A model generated the notes under the pieces. The model searched no databases and was not told the DNA's origin. It saw nothing but the letters and a program-made list of their open reading frames with translations. A stretch of DNA of 64,000 nt from Bacteroides propionicigenes (lineage in GTDB: Bacteria > Bacteroidota > Bacteroidia > Bacteroidales > Bacteroidaceae). Made by a program: the position numbers and the translations under genes. This document shows positions 53,001 through 61,673 of this stretch, in pieces. The first letter of the stretch is position 1; each line of letters opens with the position of its first letter. The stretch spans positions 62,001 through 126,000 of the forward strand of contig NZ_JAHBBW010000009.1 in NCBI RefSeq assembly GCF_018390535.1. Reading direction: 5' to 3'.

Positions 53001-53074
53001 TTGTTGGCGTACGAAGACACGGATTGTGTCAGTAAACAAAGTAAAATAGTTACTGCTTGAATGAATTCTCTCAT
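49862..53074 (-). CDS. Hybrid sensor histidine kinase/response regulator, C-terminus fused to antisense traN
   Basis: The 1,070-residue membrane sensor has a signal peptide (1-22), a periplasmic ABC-substrate-binding-like domain (about 30-355) and a TM helix near 365-385. Two PAS-like domains (410-540, 550-670) are followed by HisKA with His688 in NMSHEIRTPLN, a HATPase (VTNAIKFTDTG, DTGCGIPDD, GTGLGLSICQ) and a receiver domain with phosphoacceptor Asp967 in LILMDINMP. The native sequence seems to end near residue 1035 (NQLKGQITSILKQL). The last 35 residues are encoded by the antisense strand of traN. The receiver domain is essentially complete, so the kinase may still work. No output domain and no target gene are visible. 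Confidence 0.88.
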   Translation of the reverse strand: MREFIQAVTILLCLLTQSVSSYANKGDKKINHILIVNTYSDANPWSNSLILPIVNLASRHGDMGAYTAHLKMLTLQDTKDFKSYKKKIRKELSNQSPSLIVFIGCASFILCDELNKQWPDIPMLLCGERDYTGPEDCVADGYALSPEMRIPLKSMQGRMNLTLMHASNHIEENIRLMEHMIPKMNKLMYIGDETYICQQNNYDISEVIRNKHPELSYDFISAKDVTTDSLFTILNKVNTQTTGILYTSWFRKQDYKDNTIMVNNSHRIIATSSIPLFSSRTVGIKDATGFVGGYFYDEKAFIKQMLSTIQEILNGKAARNIPFYYATDGVPTFNYNSLKQLNLDPKRCPKNTVFYNMPPTFWEQYEYIIIICICVIIILMLAFQHHRLLVLKKMKKLQQNELDTATKYYTLINNMPIIYQLEELIKDENGQIVETRFIDVNRQFEEKILRRDKVIGKLGSEIFPQSMTHFLYFMNIALKEKRSVTFSYYSKEDNAFYDIVINAYSDERHMDIFCLDSTELHRAQMQLSSINHKLSMALDIANIVPWKWNLQTHTILCDVNKPIELNHENIGSNEEQLSVPDHMYFAKIHKEDLPKVKKAYADLIAKRTTKVKEEYRVINRINGCKQIDWVEAQAAIESYDEKGEPLTLIGSSLIITERKRMETDLISAKNRAEESNRLKSAFLANMSHEIRTPLNAIVGFSGILASTEEEKEKQEYVSIIENNNALLLQLISDILDLSKIEAGTMEFVNTDFDLNRVMTELESALRLKLSPEKNVELIFESRLPDCHIYAERNRISQIIINLVTNAIKFTDTGSIRFGYEKRGKTLYFYVTDTGCGIPDDKQKDVFGRFVKLNNFAQGTGLGLSICQTLVQHMGGNIGLQSKSGEGSTFWFTLPYTPSTHIRQQEVKTEPIKMKQQKITILIAEDHDSNYRLIESILKKDYNLIHAWNGEEAVAMFKTYAPQLILMDINMPVMNGYEATREIRKLSTQVPIIAVTAFAYASDEQKVMENGFDAYMAKPINANQLKGQITSILKQLPSTVVRRLYVLTGSMKFSCMAVRFATFLSMTLKRI

Positions 53075-53182
53075 GTCTTCTTTTATAAGTTCATTTAATG
53101 TGAGTTAAAATTAAGCAAAAGTATGTATAATTTGTCGGACGGACAAAGGAAATAGAATAAATAATGGGGGAGAATATAAATA

Positions 53183-53215
53183 AAGCGAAGTGACGACATA
53201 GGTCTCACTCCGCTT
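53183..53215 (-). terminator. Terminator between nigD-like gene and kinase
   Basis: AAGCGAAGTGA (53183-53193) and TCACTCCGCTT (53205-53215) form an 11-bp stem with one mismatch, with a T-rich tail on the - strand. Confidence 0.55.
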
Positions 53216-53254
53216 CTATAAAAAGGAATTGAAAAGAGTGTTTCACAGGATAGA

Positions 53255-53959
53255 TTAGTTTTCGTCTTTTTTAAAGTCGATAGTTATGTAACGTTCTCCG
53301 TCATACAAACTTTTTACACGGATATTGAGTCCGGTTTTGCCAACTATTTGGTCAGCTATCTTGTCCAATTTGAAAGAAACCAGCCCTTGTCCCGGTCTGA
53401 GGGGAGCGTCATCATAAGCATTTTGGCGGAACTCTAGTGTGATGTATCCTTCTTTGTCGTTCTTGCCATCGGAACTCTCGTTTACTATCAGGTTTAGCAT
53501 ATGCTTCTTTTCATCATCGCCACTGTGGTATAGTTGGTACTGGATGTTCAAGTAATTGTCGGTAATCCACATATTGGTTATGTTGATTCGGTCGTCACCG
53601 ATGCTGTCGGCTTTTTCGGCAGGCATAAAGTAGATGTCTTTGGTGAGGATATTTTCTACGTGATTGATTTTCGCATTATAATCGTATCCGTTTACTTTTT
53701 CGTCGAGCAAATTGAAGTACACAAAAGCGCGTTGCCCTTCTATCAATGTGTAGTTGTTGATTTGTGCGGTGTCACCGGGAAACATCTTGGTTCCTTCATC
53801 GAGTGCAAAGTAATAATCTTTTCCGTCGACGATTCGTACAGTGCCGATAGTGAGTGATGAACGGTTGCTATCATCCCAGTCGTCCAAACAGGATTGCAAC
53901 GTGGGCATGGCTATGAACAATAGTAGAAATGCGGCTAATGTTGTTCTTAACTTTTTCAT
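53255..53959 (-). CDS. NigD-like lipoprotein
   Basis: The 234-residue protein has a lipoprotein signal (MKKLRTTLAAFLLLFIAMPTLQSC, lipobox Cys24) followed by DDWDDSN, an acidic export signal for surface lipoproteins of Bacteroides. The remainder matches NigD-like proteins (GTVRIVDGKDYYFALDEGTKMFPGD; EGQRAFVYFNLLD; NIRVKSLYDGERYITIDF). Function is not firmly known. It is transcribed singly toward the kinase gene and divergent from the sigma factor gene. Confidence 0.87.
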   Translation of the reverse strand: MKKLRTTLAAFLLLFIAMPTLQSCLDDWDDSNRSSLTIGTVRIVDGKDYYFALDEGTKMFPGDTAQINNYTLIEGQRAFVYFNLLDEKVNGYDYNAKINHVENILTKDIYFMPAEKADSIGDDRINITNMWITDNYLNIQYQLYHSGDDEKKHMLNLIVNESSDGKNDKEGYITLEFRQNAYDDAPLRPGQGLVSFKLDKIADQIVGKTGLNIRVKSLYDGERYITIDFKKDEN

Positions 53960-54088
53960 AAGTAGAGGTTTTGTTTTATAGATTCTATAATTTAGATTTT
54001 GTATTCAGAAAATGCCGAATTTGGATGAATACTGCTTAATGAGATTGTTAAAGAAGATAAAGAATGAATTTCTTATCTGTCGGATGCA

Positions 54089-54096
54089 GTATTTTT
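54089..54096 (+). promoter_or_regulatory. -7 box (TATTTTTG) before the ECF sigma gene
   Basis: TATTTTTG fits TAnnTTTG. It lies 44 bases before ATG 54140 in the 165-base divergent region with the nigD-like gene. Confidence 0.45.
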
Positions 54097-54139
54097 GTGC
54101 CCGTTGCATTTATAAGGTAAACACGTGTTGAAAGAGAGA

Positions 54140-54688
54140 ATGGAAGAACAGGTATTGGCAGAACGCTGTAGGCAAGGAGACAATCTTGCCCGCAAAGAAC
54201 TGTATGAACAATATGCGGGGCGGATGCTCAGCGTATGTTTGCGTTATGCCGGTGACCGGGAGACTGCGCAAGACCTGATGCATGACGGCTTTCTGAAACT
54301 ATTCGACTCTTTCGATAAGTTCACTTGGCGTGGAGAAGGTTCTTTGCGGGCTTGGATGGAACGTGTGATGGTGAATACGGTATTGCAGTATTTGCGGAAG
54401 AATGATGTGATGAACCAGTCCGCTGCCTTGGACGATGTCCCGGAGACGTATGAAGAACCGGATGCTTCGGCAGTGGATACTATTCCTCAAAAGGTATTGA
54501 TGCAGTTTATCGGTGAACTTCCTGCCGGCTATCGTACCGTATTTAACCTTTTTGTTTTTGAAGATAAATCTCATAAAGAGATAGCCCAACTGCTGGGTAT
54601 CAATGAAAAGTCATCGGCTTCGCAGTTAGTTCGTGCTAAAGCTGCTTTGGCGGTTAAGGTAAAGGAGTGGATGAGAAAGAACGCATAA
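54140..54688 (+). CDS. ECF-type sigma-70 factor
   Basis: The 182-residue protein has region 2 (ELYEQYAGRMLSVCLRYAGDRETAQDLMHDGFLKLF, WRGEGSLRAWMERVMVNTVLQYLRK) and region 4 (YRTVFNLFVFEDKSHKEIAQLLGINEKSSASQLVRAKAAL). It is an extracytoplasmic-function sigma factor. ATG 54140 gives the usual start; a GTG at 54125 is in frame. The gene ends at 54688 and the downstream membrane gene starts at the next base, the arrangement of a sigma factor and its regulator. Confidence 0.9.
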   Translation: MEEQVLAERCRQGDNLARKELYEQYAGRMLSVCLRYAGDRETAQDLMHDGFLKLFDSFDKFTWRGEGSLRAWMERVMVNTVLQYLRKNDVMNQSAALDDVPETYEEPDASAVDTIPQKVLMQFIGELPAGYRTVFNLFVFEDKSHKEIAQLLGINEKSSASQLVRAKAALAVKVKEWMRKNA

Positions 54689-56005
54689 ATGAAGAAACGT
54701 ATGGAAGATGAATTGTGGATGCGAAAGATAAAGGAACGGTTGGAGGATTATTCCGAGCCGTTACCCGTTTCGGGTTGGGAACGGCTTGAAAAGGATTTGT
54801 CCGCTTCTAAGCCACCGGTAGTTGTGCAACGGCGTATCATTCCTTTCCGTCGCTGGACTGTAGCTGCAGCTGCGGTGCTGTTGGTTGCAGTGTCATCAGT
54901 CAGCGTATGGTTACTTCAGAGTCCTATGGGGGAAGAAGTGCGGAGTACGGCTGTGCCGGCTTTAGCGGCTGTTCCGGACAAACTGCCTGAGCAACAAACT
55001 CCTGCAATGCAAACGGAAATTACAGAACCTGGCTATCGCGTGCAAAAACAAGTGGCGGCAACAGGTGTGCACCACCGTACTTTACTGGCACAACAATTGC
55101 ACGTAGCAAGCGAAACCGGACAGAATACAGAAGAGCAACCTTTGACTGCCCGGCAAGAAATGCAGGGAGATGTGCAGGAGCAAACAGTACAGGAAGAGAC
55201 CGGGGATGTAGCAGTGAAAGATAGCCGTACGGAGAACCGGCAGGTTGAGAGGCGCCGCCCGTCCAGCAAGGATAAATTACAGTTACCGGTTGGAAATACG
55301 AAAAAAGAAAAGTCACGTGGTTGGTCGGTGGGATTGGCTGTGGGAAATACGGGCGGACTGATGTCGGGAAATAATATCAGTGAAGGCAGTTTCATACAAA
55401 GCGATGCAGACTTCGGTTATTCCGGTGGAAAAGTAGACCTTAGTACAGTAGCTAACGGGATTTTAGCTGTTCCTGAAGGGCAGGAACTTGTCTTCAAGAA
55501 CGGAATGCCATATTTGTTGAAAAATAAGGATCAGATAGTGGATGTAGACCATAAGCAGCCTTTGTCTTTCGGTTTCTCTGTACGTAAAGGACTTGCAAAA
55601 GGATTCTCGGTAGAGACAGGCTTGACATATACGTATCTCGCTTCGGATGTAAAGTTCGCCGGAAGTTCGGAAAAGCTCAGCCAAAAACTACATTATCTGG
55701 GCATTCCTCTGCGGGCAAACTGGAACTTTGTGGATAGGAAAGCTTTTGTTATGTATGTTTCTGCCGGTGGTGCTATGGAGAAATGTATCTATGGCAAGAT
55801 AGGCAGCCAAAGTGAAACAGTGAAACCGTTGCAGTTTTCTGTAATGGGAGCTGTGGGTGCACAATATAATATAAGTAACAGAGTAGGTATCTATGTGGAA
55901 CCGGGGGTGTCTTACTTCTTTGATGACGGCTCTGATATTCAAACCATAAGAAAGGAAAATCCCTGTAATTTCACTTTGCAGGGCGGGATACGGTTGACAT
56001 ACTGA
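54689..56005 (+). CDS. Anti-sigma-like membrane protein with C-terminal outer-membrane beta-barrel-like domain
   Basis: The 438-residue protein has a 50-residue cytoplasmic N-terminus (DELWMRKIKERLEDYSEPLPVSGWERLEKDL) and one membrane helix at about 52-72 (WTVAAAAVLLVAVSSVSVWLL). A Gln/Glu-rich linker follows (75-200), then a PorT-like beta-strand-rich domain (about 205-438; GWSVGLAVGNTGGLMSG, LSFGFSVRKGLAKGFSVETGLTYTY, GIYVEPGVSYFF). The N-terminus probably binds the sigma factor encoded directly upstream. An inner-membrane anchor joined to a barrel-like domain is odd topologically, but this layout is common next to ECF genes in Bacteroides. Ends TGA. Confidence 0.8.
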   Translation: MKKRMEDELWMRKIKERLEDYSEPLPVSGWERLEKDLSASKPPVVVQRRIIPFRRWTVAAAAVLLVAVSSVSVWLLQSPMGEEVRSTAVPALAAVPDKLPEQQTPAMQTEITEPGYRVQKQVAATGVHHRTLLAQQLHVASETGQNTEEQPLTARQEMQGDVQEQTVQEETGDVAVKDSRTENRQVERRRPSSKDKLQLPVGNTKKEKSRGWSVGLAVGNTGGLMSGNNISEGSFIQSDADFGYSGGKVDLSTVANGILAVPEGQELVFKNGMPYLLKNKDQIVDVDHKQPLSFGFSVRKGLAKGFSVETGLTYTYLASDVKFAGSSEKLSQKLHYLGIPLRANWNFVDRKAFVMYVSAGGAMEKCIYGKIGSQSETVKPLQFSVMGAVGAQYNISNRVGIYVEPGVSYFFDDGSDIQTIRKENPCNFTLQGGIRLTY

Positions 56006-56028
56006 TTAAATTGAGAATTTTTTAATTC

Positions 56029-56754
56029 TCAATTTACTACTACTGTCGGAAAGTATTCTTTAAAGAGTTTCTCTGCCTGTTCCAACTGTTCCGGAGTGTT
56101 CTCTATCACTTCTTTCAGTTGGTAATCCCAACCCATTGCTTCGTATTTATGTACTCCAAGTCGGTGGTAAGGAAGTATTTCTACTCGTTGTATGCTTTGA
56201 TATTTGCCAAGCTGTTTACCCATACTGCGTATATCCTCCTCGAAATCACTATATCCCGGCACCAAGACATAACGTAACCAGAAAGGGTGGCCTTGTTGTT
56301 CCAGCCGGGCGGCGGTGCGTAAGGTTTGTTCGTTGCTGCGTCCGGTCAGGGTGCGGTGGCGTTCGGAATTGAACTCTTTAATGTCGAGCAGTACCAAGTC
56401 TGTCAGGCTGAACAGTTCCTCCACTTTTTCATTCCAAATGCCGCCATTGGTATCAAGACAGATATGGATGCCGTTGGCTTTTAAATCCTTAAACAAAGGT
56501 ACCAATGCCTCAGCCTGTAAGGTAGGTTCTCCGCCGGAGAAAGTAATTCCTCCCTTCTTCCCAAAGAACGCTTTTTGGCTGATTGCCATTTGCAGAATTT
56601 CATCGGGTGGAGTGGGGTTACCGCCCTTTACGTCTATGGTATCGGGGTTGGCGCAGTACAGGCAACGGAAAGGGCAGCCTTGAAGGAAAACGACGAGCCG
56701 TAATCCCGGGCCGTCGAAAGTGCCCATTGATTCGTATGAATGAACATTAATCAT
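56029..56754 (-). CDS. pflA: Pyruvate formate-lyase activating enzyme
   Basis: The 241-residue radical SAM enzyme has Cys27, Cys31 and Cys34 (LQGCPFRCLYCANP) binding the [4Fe-4S] cluster, and GGITFSGGEPTLQ as the SAM-binding GGE motif. It installs the glycyl radical on PflB. ATG 56754 (MINVHSYESMGTFDGPG) is the family start; the frame to 56847 reads through a repeat. It follows pflB on the same strand. Confidence 0.94.
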   Translation of the reverse strand: MINVHSYESMGTFDGPGLRLVVFLQGCPFRCLYCANPDTIDVKGGNPTPPDEILQMAISQKAFFGKKGGITFSGGEPTLQAEALVPLFKDLKANGIHICLDTNGGIWNEKVEELFSLTDLVLLDIKEFNSERHRTLTGRSNEQTLRTAARLEQQGHPFWLRYVLVPGYSDFEEDIRSMGKQLGKYQSIQRVEILPYHRLGVHKYEAMGWDYQLKEVIENTPEQLEQAEKLFKEYFPTVVVN

Positions 56755-56770
56755 AATCGAAGGTCTATAA

Positions 56771-56874
56771 TTAAAAATGAAGGATGAAGAATTAAAAATG
56801 AAGAATCTTGCTACATCCTGCAGATACACCGCATGGCAATTCTTCATTCTTAATTTTTAATTCTTCATTCTTAA
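56771..56874. repeat. Long imperfect inverted repeat between pflB and pflA
   Basis: Words of the type ATGAAGAATTAAAAATGAAG (56771-56806) return in inverted order at 56839-56874 (ATTCTTCATTC, TTAATTTTTAA). The loop is 32 bases. A tandemly built AT-rich hairpin of this kind might set the ratio of pflB to pflA transcripts by processing or attenuation. Confidence 0.6.
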
Positions 56875-56882
56875 TTAACGTA

Positions 56883-59111
56883 TTACATACGTTCGTGGAA
56901 ACTGCGGCTGATAACTTCTAATTGATGTTCGCGGCTCAGTTTCACAAAGTTCACGGCATAACCGGAAACGCGGATAGTGAGTTGTGGGTATTTTTCCGGA
57001 TGCTCCATGGCATCTTCCAGCATTTCGCGATTCAGTACGTTTACATTCAGATGATGTGCACCTTTGGTGAAGTAGCCGTCCATCATGGTGACCAGATTCT
57101 CTACACGCTCTTCGGCAGTAGGGCCTAATGACTTCGGAACGATGGAGAATGTGTTGCTGATACCGTCTTGTGAGTCACGGTAACGCAATTTGGCTACGGA
57201 ACTCAAAGAGGCGATGGCGCCGTTCTTGTCACGTCCGTGCATTGGGTTGGCTCCCGGGGCGAAGGCAACACCTTTGGCGCGTCCGTCAGGAGTGGCGCCG
57301 GTCTTCTTACCGTACATCACGTTAGAAGTGATAGTCAGCAGTGACAGGGTGGGGCGGGCGTTCTTGTATACGGGCAACTTCTTCAACTCTTCGCTGAAAT
57401 AGTAAACCAAGTCCACGCCGAGGTGGTCTACACGGTCATCATTGTTGCCGAAACAGGGGAAAGCGCCTTCAATGTCGAAACCTTCCGTCAAGCCGATGTC
57501 ATTGCGGCGTGCTGTTACTTTGGCATATTTAATAGCGGACAGTGAGTCGATGGCAATGGAAAGTCCGGCTACACCATAGGCAAGATTAATGCGCGGGTCA
57601 GTATCCACGAATGCCATTTGGGCTTTTTCGTAGTAATACTTGTCGTGCATATAATGGATGATGTTCATTGCTTCATTGTAGACGCGGGCAATTTCCGTCA
57701 GTACTTTCTTGTAGTTAGCCATTACTTCTTCGAAGTTCAGCGTGTCGTGGGTCAGTACGGGGATACCTTTTACCATTACTGTTCCGGTGTTTTCGCAACG
57801 TCCTCCGTTGATGGCAAGTAACAATGCCTTTGCAAGGTTGGCACGTGCACCGAAGAACTGGATTTGTTTGCCGATGGCTTGGTAGGATACGCAGCAGGCA
57901 ATACCGTAGTCGTCACAGTTACGCACCTCGCGCATCAGGTTGTCGTTTTCGTATTGGATAGAGCTGGTGTCCACTGATACTTTGGCGCAGAACTCTTTGA
58001 AGCCTTCCGGCAGCTCCGGACTCCACAGTACAGTCATGTTAGGTTCGGGAGAGGGACCGAGGTTGTACAATGTTTGCAAGAAACGGAAAGAGGTCTTTGT
58101 TACTTTCACACGGCCGTCGTTGAAACGTCCGCCGATAGCTTCGGTAACCCACGTTGGGTCTCCGGCAAAGATATCATTGTAAGACTGCATACGCAGGTGG
58201 CGTACCATGCGCAGTTTGATGATGAATTGGTCAATCAATTCCTGTGCAAAAGTTTCATCAATCTTGCCGTGAGCTAAATCGTATTCAATAAAAATATCGA
58301 GGAAAGAAGATACATTACCCAGTGACATGGCCGCACCGTCTTGTTCTTTTACAGCGGCAAGGTATGCCATATATACCCACTGTACTGCTTCTTGAGCGGA
58401 TGTTGCCGGGCGGCTGAGGTCGAGCCCGTAATATTCACCCATCGTCTTGATGTCCTTCAAAGCCTTAATCTGCTCTGATACTTCTTCGCGCAGGCGGATG
58501 CGTGCTTCGGTCATAGGACCGGTCAGGTTATGTAAATCTTCCTGCTTGGCTTCGATGAGACGGTCGATGCCGTACAACGCCAGACGGCGGTAGTCACCGA
58601 TAATACGTCCGCGCGCATAATTGTCGGGAAGTCCGGTAAGGAAGCCCAAAGAACGGAACGAACGGATTTCTTCGGTATATACGTCGAACACACCGTCGTT
58701 GTGCGTCTTACGGTAGTGTGTAAAGATGTCTTTTACCCTGTCGTCTACTTCCACACCATTTTCGCGGCATGCTTTTGCCACGACATTGATGCCACCGAAA
58801 GGTTTGATGGCGCGTTTCAACAGTTCGTCTGTCTGCAAGCCTACTATAAGTTCATTTTCCTTATCAATATAGCCTGCTTTGTGGGAAGTAATAGTGGATA
58901 CTGTAGTATAGTCTAATGAGCGAACACCGTTATTGGCTCTTTCTTCTTCCAATGCTTCCAAACACAAGTTCCAGATACGTTTGGTACGTTCCGTAGGTCC
59001 TTGCAGGAAAGATGCATCTCCGGTGTAGGGTGCGATGTTTTTACTAACGAAATCACTGACATTGATTTCTTTGTTCCAAAGCCCGTCAATAAAGGTTTTG
59101 TTTAATTCCAT
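56883..59111 (-). CDS. pflB: Pyruvate formate-lyase (formate C-acetyltransferase)
   Basis: The 742-residue enzyme has the catalytic Cys406-Cys407 pair ([13 protein letters not shown]) and the glycyl radical Gly717 in RVSGYAVNF. It converts pyruvate and CoA to acetyl-CoA and formate under anaerobic conditions. ATG 59111 ([22 protein letters not shown]) is the family start. The promoter with an overlapping palindrome lies 50 bases upstream. Confidence 0.97.
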   Translation of the reverse strand: MELNKTFIDGLWNKEINVSDFVSKNIAPYTGDASFLQGPTERTKRIWNLCLEALEEERANNGVRSLDYTTVSTITSHKAGYIDKENELIVGLQTDELLKRAIKPFGGINVVAKACRENGVEVDDRVKDIFTHYRKTHNDGVFDVYTEEIRSFRSLGFLTGLPDNYARGRIIGDYRRLALYGIDRLIEAKQEDLHNLTGPMTEARIRLREEVSEQIKALKDIKTMGEYYGLDLSRPATSAQEAVQWVYMAYLAAVKEQDGAAMSLGNVSSFLDIFIEYDLAHGKIDETFAQELIDQFIIKLRMVRHLRMQSYNDIFAGDPTWVTEAIGGRFNDGRVKVTKTSFRFLQTLYNLGPSPEPNMTVLWSPELPEGFKEFCAKVSVDTSSIQYENDNLMREVRNCDDYGIACCVSYQAIGKQIQFFGARANLAKALLLAINGGRCENTGTVMVKGIPVLTHDTLNFEEVMANYKKVLTEIARVYNEAMNIIHYMHDKYYYEKAQMAFVDTDPRINLAYGVAGLSIAIDSLSAIKYAKVTARRNDIGLTEGFDIEGAFPCFGNNDDRVDHLGVDLVYYFSEELKKLPVYKNARPTLSLLTITSNVMYGKKTGATPDGRAKGVAFAPGANPMHGRDKNGAIASLSSVAKLRYRDSQDGISNTFSIVPKSLGPTAEERVENLVTMMDGYFTKGAHHLNVNVLNREMLEDAMEHPEKYPQLTIRVSGYAVNFVKLSREHQLEVISRSFHERM

Positions 59112-59159
59112 AATATTCTTTTTTTGAAGGTGATTAGATATGTTATCCCTTAGAGCGCG

Positions 59160-59186
59160 CAAAATTATGGAAATTTTTCCGTAATT
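59160..59186 (-). promoter_or_regulatory. pflB promoter -7 box overlapped by a palindrome
   Basis: TAATTTTG on the - strand (59167-59160) fits TAnnTTTG. AATTATGGAAA (59163-59173) and TTTCCGTAATT (59176-59186) form an inverted repeat with one mismatch that overlaps it, a likely operator for a repressor or redox regulator. Confidence 0.55.
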
Positions 59187-59286
59187 ACATAATAAAATGG
59201 CTGATTTTTATGTTGAAGAACATAAAATATCCATAAACTAATGTTGTGGATATTAAAATCTATTCGTCCCACAACCGTTTCACTTT

Positions 59287-59350
59287 CGTCCGACAGCTGT
59301 TTAATTATCGTCCGACAACTGTGGGACGATAATTAAACAGCTGTCGGACG
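59287..59350. repeat. Perfect 27-bp inverted repeat between pflB and tRNA-Ser
   Basis: Arms 59287-59313 and 59324-59350 are exact reverse complements with a 10-base loop. The word CGTCCGACA or CGTCCCACA also occurs at 59266 and 59309, so the element includes direct repeats as well. The 59112-59508 gap holds this, the pflB promoter and the tRNA promoter. Confidence 0.8.
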
Positions 59351-59439
59351 ATTAGTATTTAGTGACGAAACATTAGGCTCCCTTATACTGTAATTTTAGT
59401 TTTTGTGAATATAGAAACTATTTTATTTTGAATTTATTT

Positions 59440-59466
59440 GTGAATTAAGAAAAAAGTAGTATCTTT
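59440..59466 (+). promoter_or_regulatory. tRNA-Ser promoter
   Basis: TTTGTG near 59438-59443 (-33) and TATCTTTG at 59459-59466 (-7) match the Bacteroides consensus and precede the tRNA by about 42 bases. Confidence 0.6.
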
Positions 59467-59508
59467 GCACCGCTTTAAGAGAAAAGCACTTTTTGAAAAA
59501 GAAGTTTT

Positions 59509-59593
59509 GGAGAGGTGGCAGAGTGGTCGATTGCGGCGGTCTTGAAAACCGTTGTGCTGCGAGGCACCCGGGGTTCGAATCCCTGTCTCTCCG
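59509..59593 (+). tRNA. tRNA-Ser (anticodon UGA)
   Basis: The 85-base sequence has the acceptor stem GGAGAGG/TCTCTCC with discriminator G, D arm, anticodon stem-loop CGGT-CTTGAAA-ACCG (anticodon TGA, reading UCA), a long variable arm as in serine tRNAs, and T arm GGTTCGAATCC. CCA is not encoded. Its 3' end is the core of the attachment site of the NBU2-like element on its right, and the tRNA remains intact. Confidence 0.95.
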
Positions 59594-59919
59594 CAACAAA
59601 CGCTGAAAATCAGCAGATTGCAAAACAAACACCCAGTTTTACACCCAAGAATGTAAAGTCGGTGTTTTTGTTTTATTTAAGATAATACAACCACTACATA
59701 ATAAAAGAGTAGCGATATTAAAAGAATCCGATGAGAAAAGACTAATATTTATCTATCCATTCAGTTTGATTTTTCAGGACTTTACATCGTCCTGAAAGTA
59801 TTTGTTATTGTATTCCAACGTCAGGAGTGGATTATAATACAAGTTTTTTGTGTGGATAGAATTTCGTTTTGCTTAATGTACGAAAGTACTTATCTATAAA
59901 CGCATGAAATATTAGCACA

Positions 59920-61125
59920 ATGAATCATTGGAAATCAACTTTGGCCGTGATAGGAATAGGCCAACTCATATCTATTTTAACAAGTACGATTGTTGGCTTC
60001 TCCATTATTTTTTGGATTAGCAACGAATTTAAATCCCCGACAGCTTTATCTCTGGCTATTTTAGCTGGATTTTTACCACAATTTGTATTAGGCTTGTTTG
60101 CCGGGGTCTATGTTGACAGATGGAATCGAAAGAAAACGATGTTTTATTCGGACTTGTTCATCGCGTTCTGTACCCTATGTCTTTTTATTGTGATAACCAA
60201 GGGTTATAAAGACCTTTCTTTTTTTTATCTATTGACTGCTTGTCGTTCAATAGGCAGTACGTTTCATGCACCTGCTTTACAGGCAAGCATCCCTCTACTG
60301 GTTCCCAAGCACCATCTTGTCAGGGTATCAGGTTTGTACCATTCCATTCAATCCTTCAGTGAGGTGATAGCTCCCGTTGTAGGGGCAAGCCTCGTTGTTT
60401 GGCTTCCCATACAGTATATTCTGCTCATAGATGTGATCGGAGCTGTTGCTGCTTGTCTGACCTTACTTTGTGTCCAGATTCCTTCTCTTCAAAAAACGAA
60501 AGTTCTTCCAGATTTCAAAAAAGAACTGACGGAATGTTGGCATACCTTGCGGCGTACAATGGGCATTTTGCCTTTATTCGTATGCTTTACGCTGGTGACT
60601 TTTGTCCTTATGCCTGTTTTTACGTTATTTCCTTTTATGACGCTTCTGCATTTCAACGGAAACATTTTGCAAATGGGAGTTGTGGAAATGGGTTGGGGCT
60701 CAGGGGCATTGTTGGGCGGTTTAGTACTTGCCTGTAAGGCTTTGAAAAGCAAGCAAACATTAGTGATGCATACGGCTTATGTGATATTGGGATTGTATCT
60801 GATTAGCGCCAGTTATTTACCATCAAGCGCATTTATAGGTTTTGTTTGCCTAACATTTACAGGAGGCATAGCCTATTCCATTTACCATGCGCTTTTCATC
60901 GCTATTATTCAGCAGAACTTGGCTTCGGACATGCTTGGACGGACTTTTTCTCTCATCTTTAGTTTGAGTACCTTTCCATCAATGCTGGGTATCGTAGCTT
61001 CAGGATATTGGGTGGAAGCATGGGGTATCACATCCGTCTTTATGATCAGCGGATGGGTTATCTTTCTGATTGGAGTGGGTGCAAATTTTATTTCTTCAAT
61101 CAAGCAGTTGGATAATTACGCATAG
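59920..61125 (+). CDS. mef(En2): Macrolide efflux MFS transporter Mef(En2)-like
   Basis: The 401-residue major facilitator protein has 12 predicted membrane helices and the MFS motif A-like loop GVYVDRWNRKKTMFYSD after helix 2. It expels macrolides using the proton gradient. Length and the neighbouring lnu gene identify it with the mef(En2) gene of NBU2. It starts at ATG 59920 with the lnu gene 24 bases downstream, so both form an operon. Confidence 0.9.
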   Translation: MNHWKSTLAVIGIGQLISILTSTIVGFSIIFWISNEFKSPTALSLAILAGFLPQFVLGLFAGVYVDRWNRKKTMFYSDLFIAFCTLCLFIVITKGYKDLSFFYLLTACRSIGSTFHAPALQASIPLLVPKHHLVRVSGLYHSIQSFSEVIAPVVGASLVVWLPIQYILLIDVIGAVAACLTLLCVQIPSLQKTKVLPDFKKELTECWHTLRRTMGILPLFVCFTLVTFVLMPVFTLFPFMTLLHFNGNILQMGVVEMGWGSGALLGGLVLACKALKSKQTLVMHTAYVILGLYLISASYLPSSAFIGFVCLTFTGGIAYSIYHALFIAIIQQNLASDMLGRTFSLIFSLSTFPSMLGIVASGYWVEAWGITSVFMISGWVIFLIGVGANFISSIKQLDNYA

Positions 61126-61149
61126 TATTATTTATTAAAGAATTATTAT

Positions 61150-61662
61150 ATGACAAAGAAAGAACACACTACGATTACAGAGTTATTTCAAGTTTTGGAC
61201 TTGTTGGAAAGCCTGGACATGCAGTTTTGGTTGGATGGAGGCTGGGGAGTGGATGTCTTGTACGGACAGCAAACCCGCTTGCATAGAGATATTGACATTG
61301 ATTTTGATGCCAATTATACAGACCAACTCCTTGATCTTTTGCAGGAGAGAGGATATCAAATTGAAACAAATTGGTTGCCCACCCGTGTGGAACTGTATAG
61401 CAAAGAATTAGGCTATATTGATATCCATCCTTTTGTCTTGAATGCGGACGGCACTTCCAAACAAGCCGACTTGGATGGAGGCTGGTATGAATTTCAACCG
61501 GACTATTTTGGAACAGCAGTCTTTGAAGGCAGAAGCATCCCTTGCATTTCTGCAAAAGGGCAACAAGTATTCCATTCGGGCTACGATTTAAGAGAGAAGG
61601 ATATTCACGATTTATCTATAATTAAACAATGTATAACAACAATGAGCCTAACAATTAGATAA
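61150..61662 (+). CDS. lnu(AN2): Lincosamide nucleotidyltransferase Lnu(AN2)-like
   Basis: The 170-residue nucleotidyltransferase has the Pol beta-type motif DGGWGVDVLYGQQTRLHRDIDIDFD with the metal-binding aspartates. It inactivates lincomycin and clindamycin by adenylylation. The length equals that of Lnu(AN2), and the position next to mef(En2) is that in NBU2. Confidence 0.92.
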   Translation: MTKKEHTTITELFQVLDLLESLDMQFWLDGGWGVDVLYGQQTRLHRDIDIDFDANYTDQLLDLLQERGYQIETNWLPTRVELYSKELGYIDIHPFVLNADGTSKQADLDGGWYEFQPDYFGTAVFEGRSIPCISAKGQQVFHSGYDLREKDIHDLSIIKQCITTMSLTIR

Positions 61663-61673
61663 GAACAAGAAAA

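Noticed and set aside
56755-56847. N-terminal extension of PflA
   Set aside because: It reads through the AT-rich inverted repeat and is not part of the family; MINVHSYES is the normal start.
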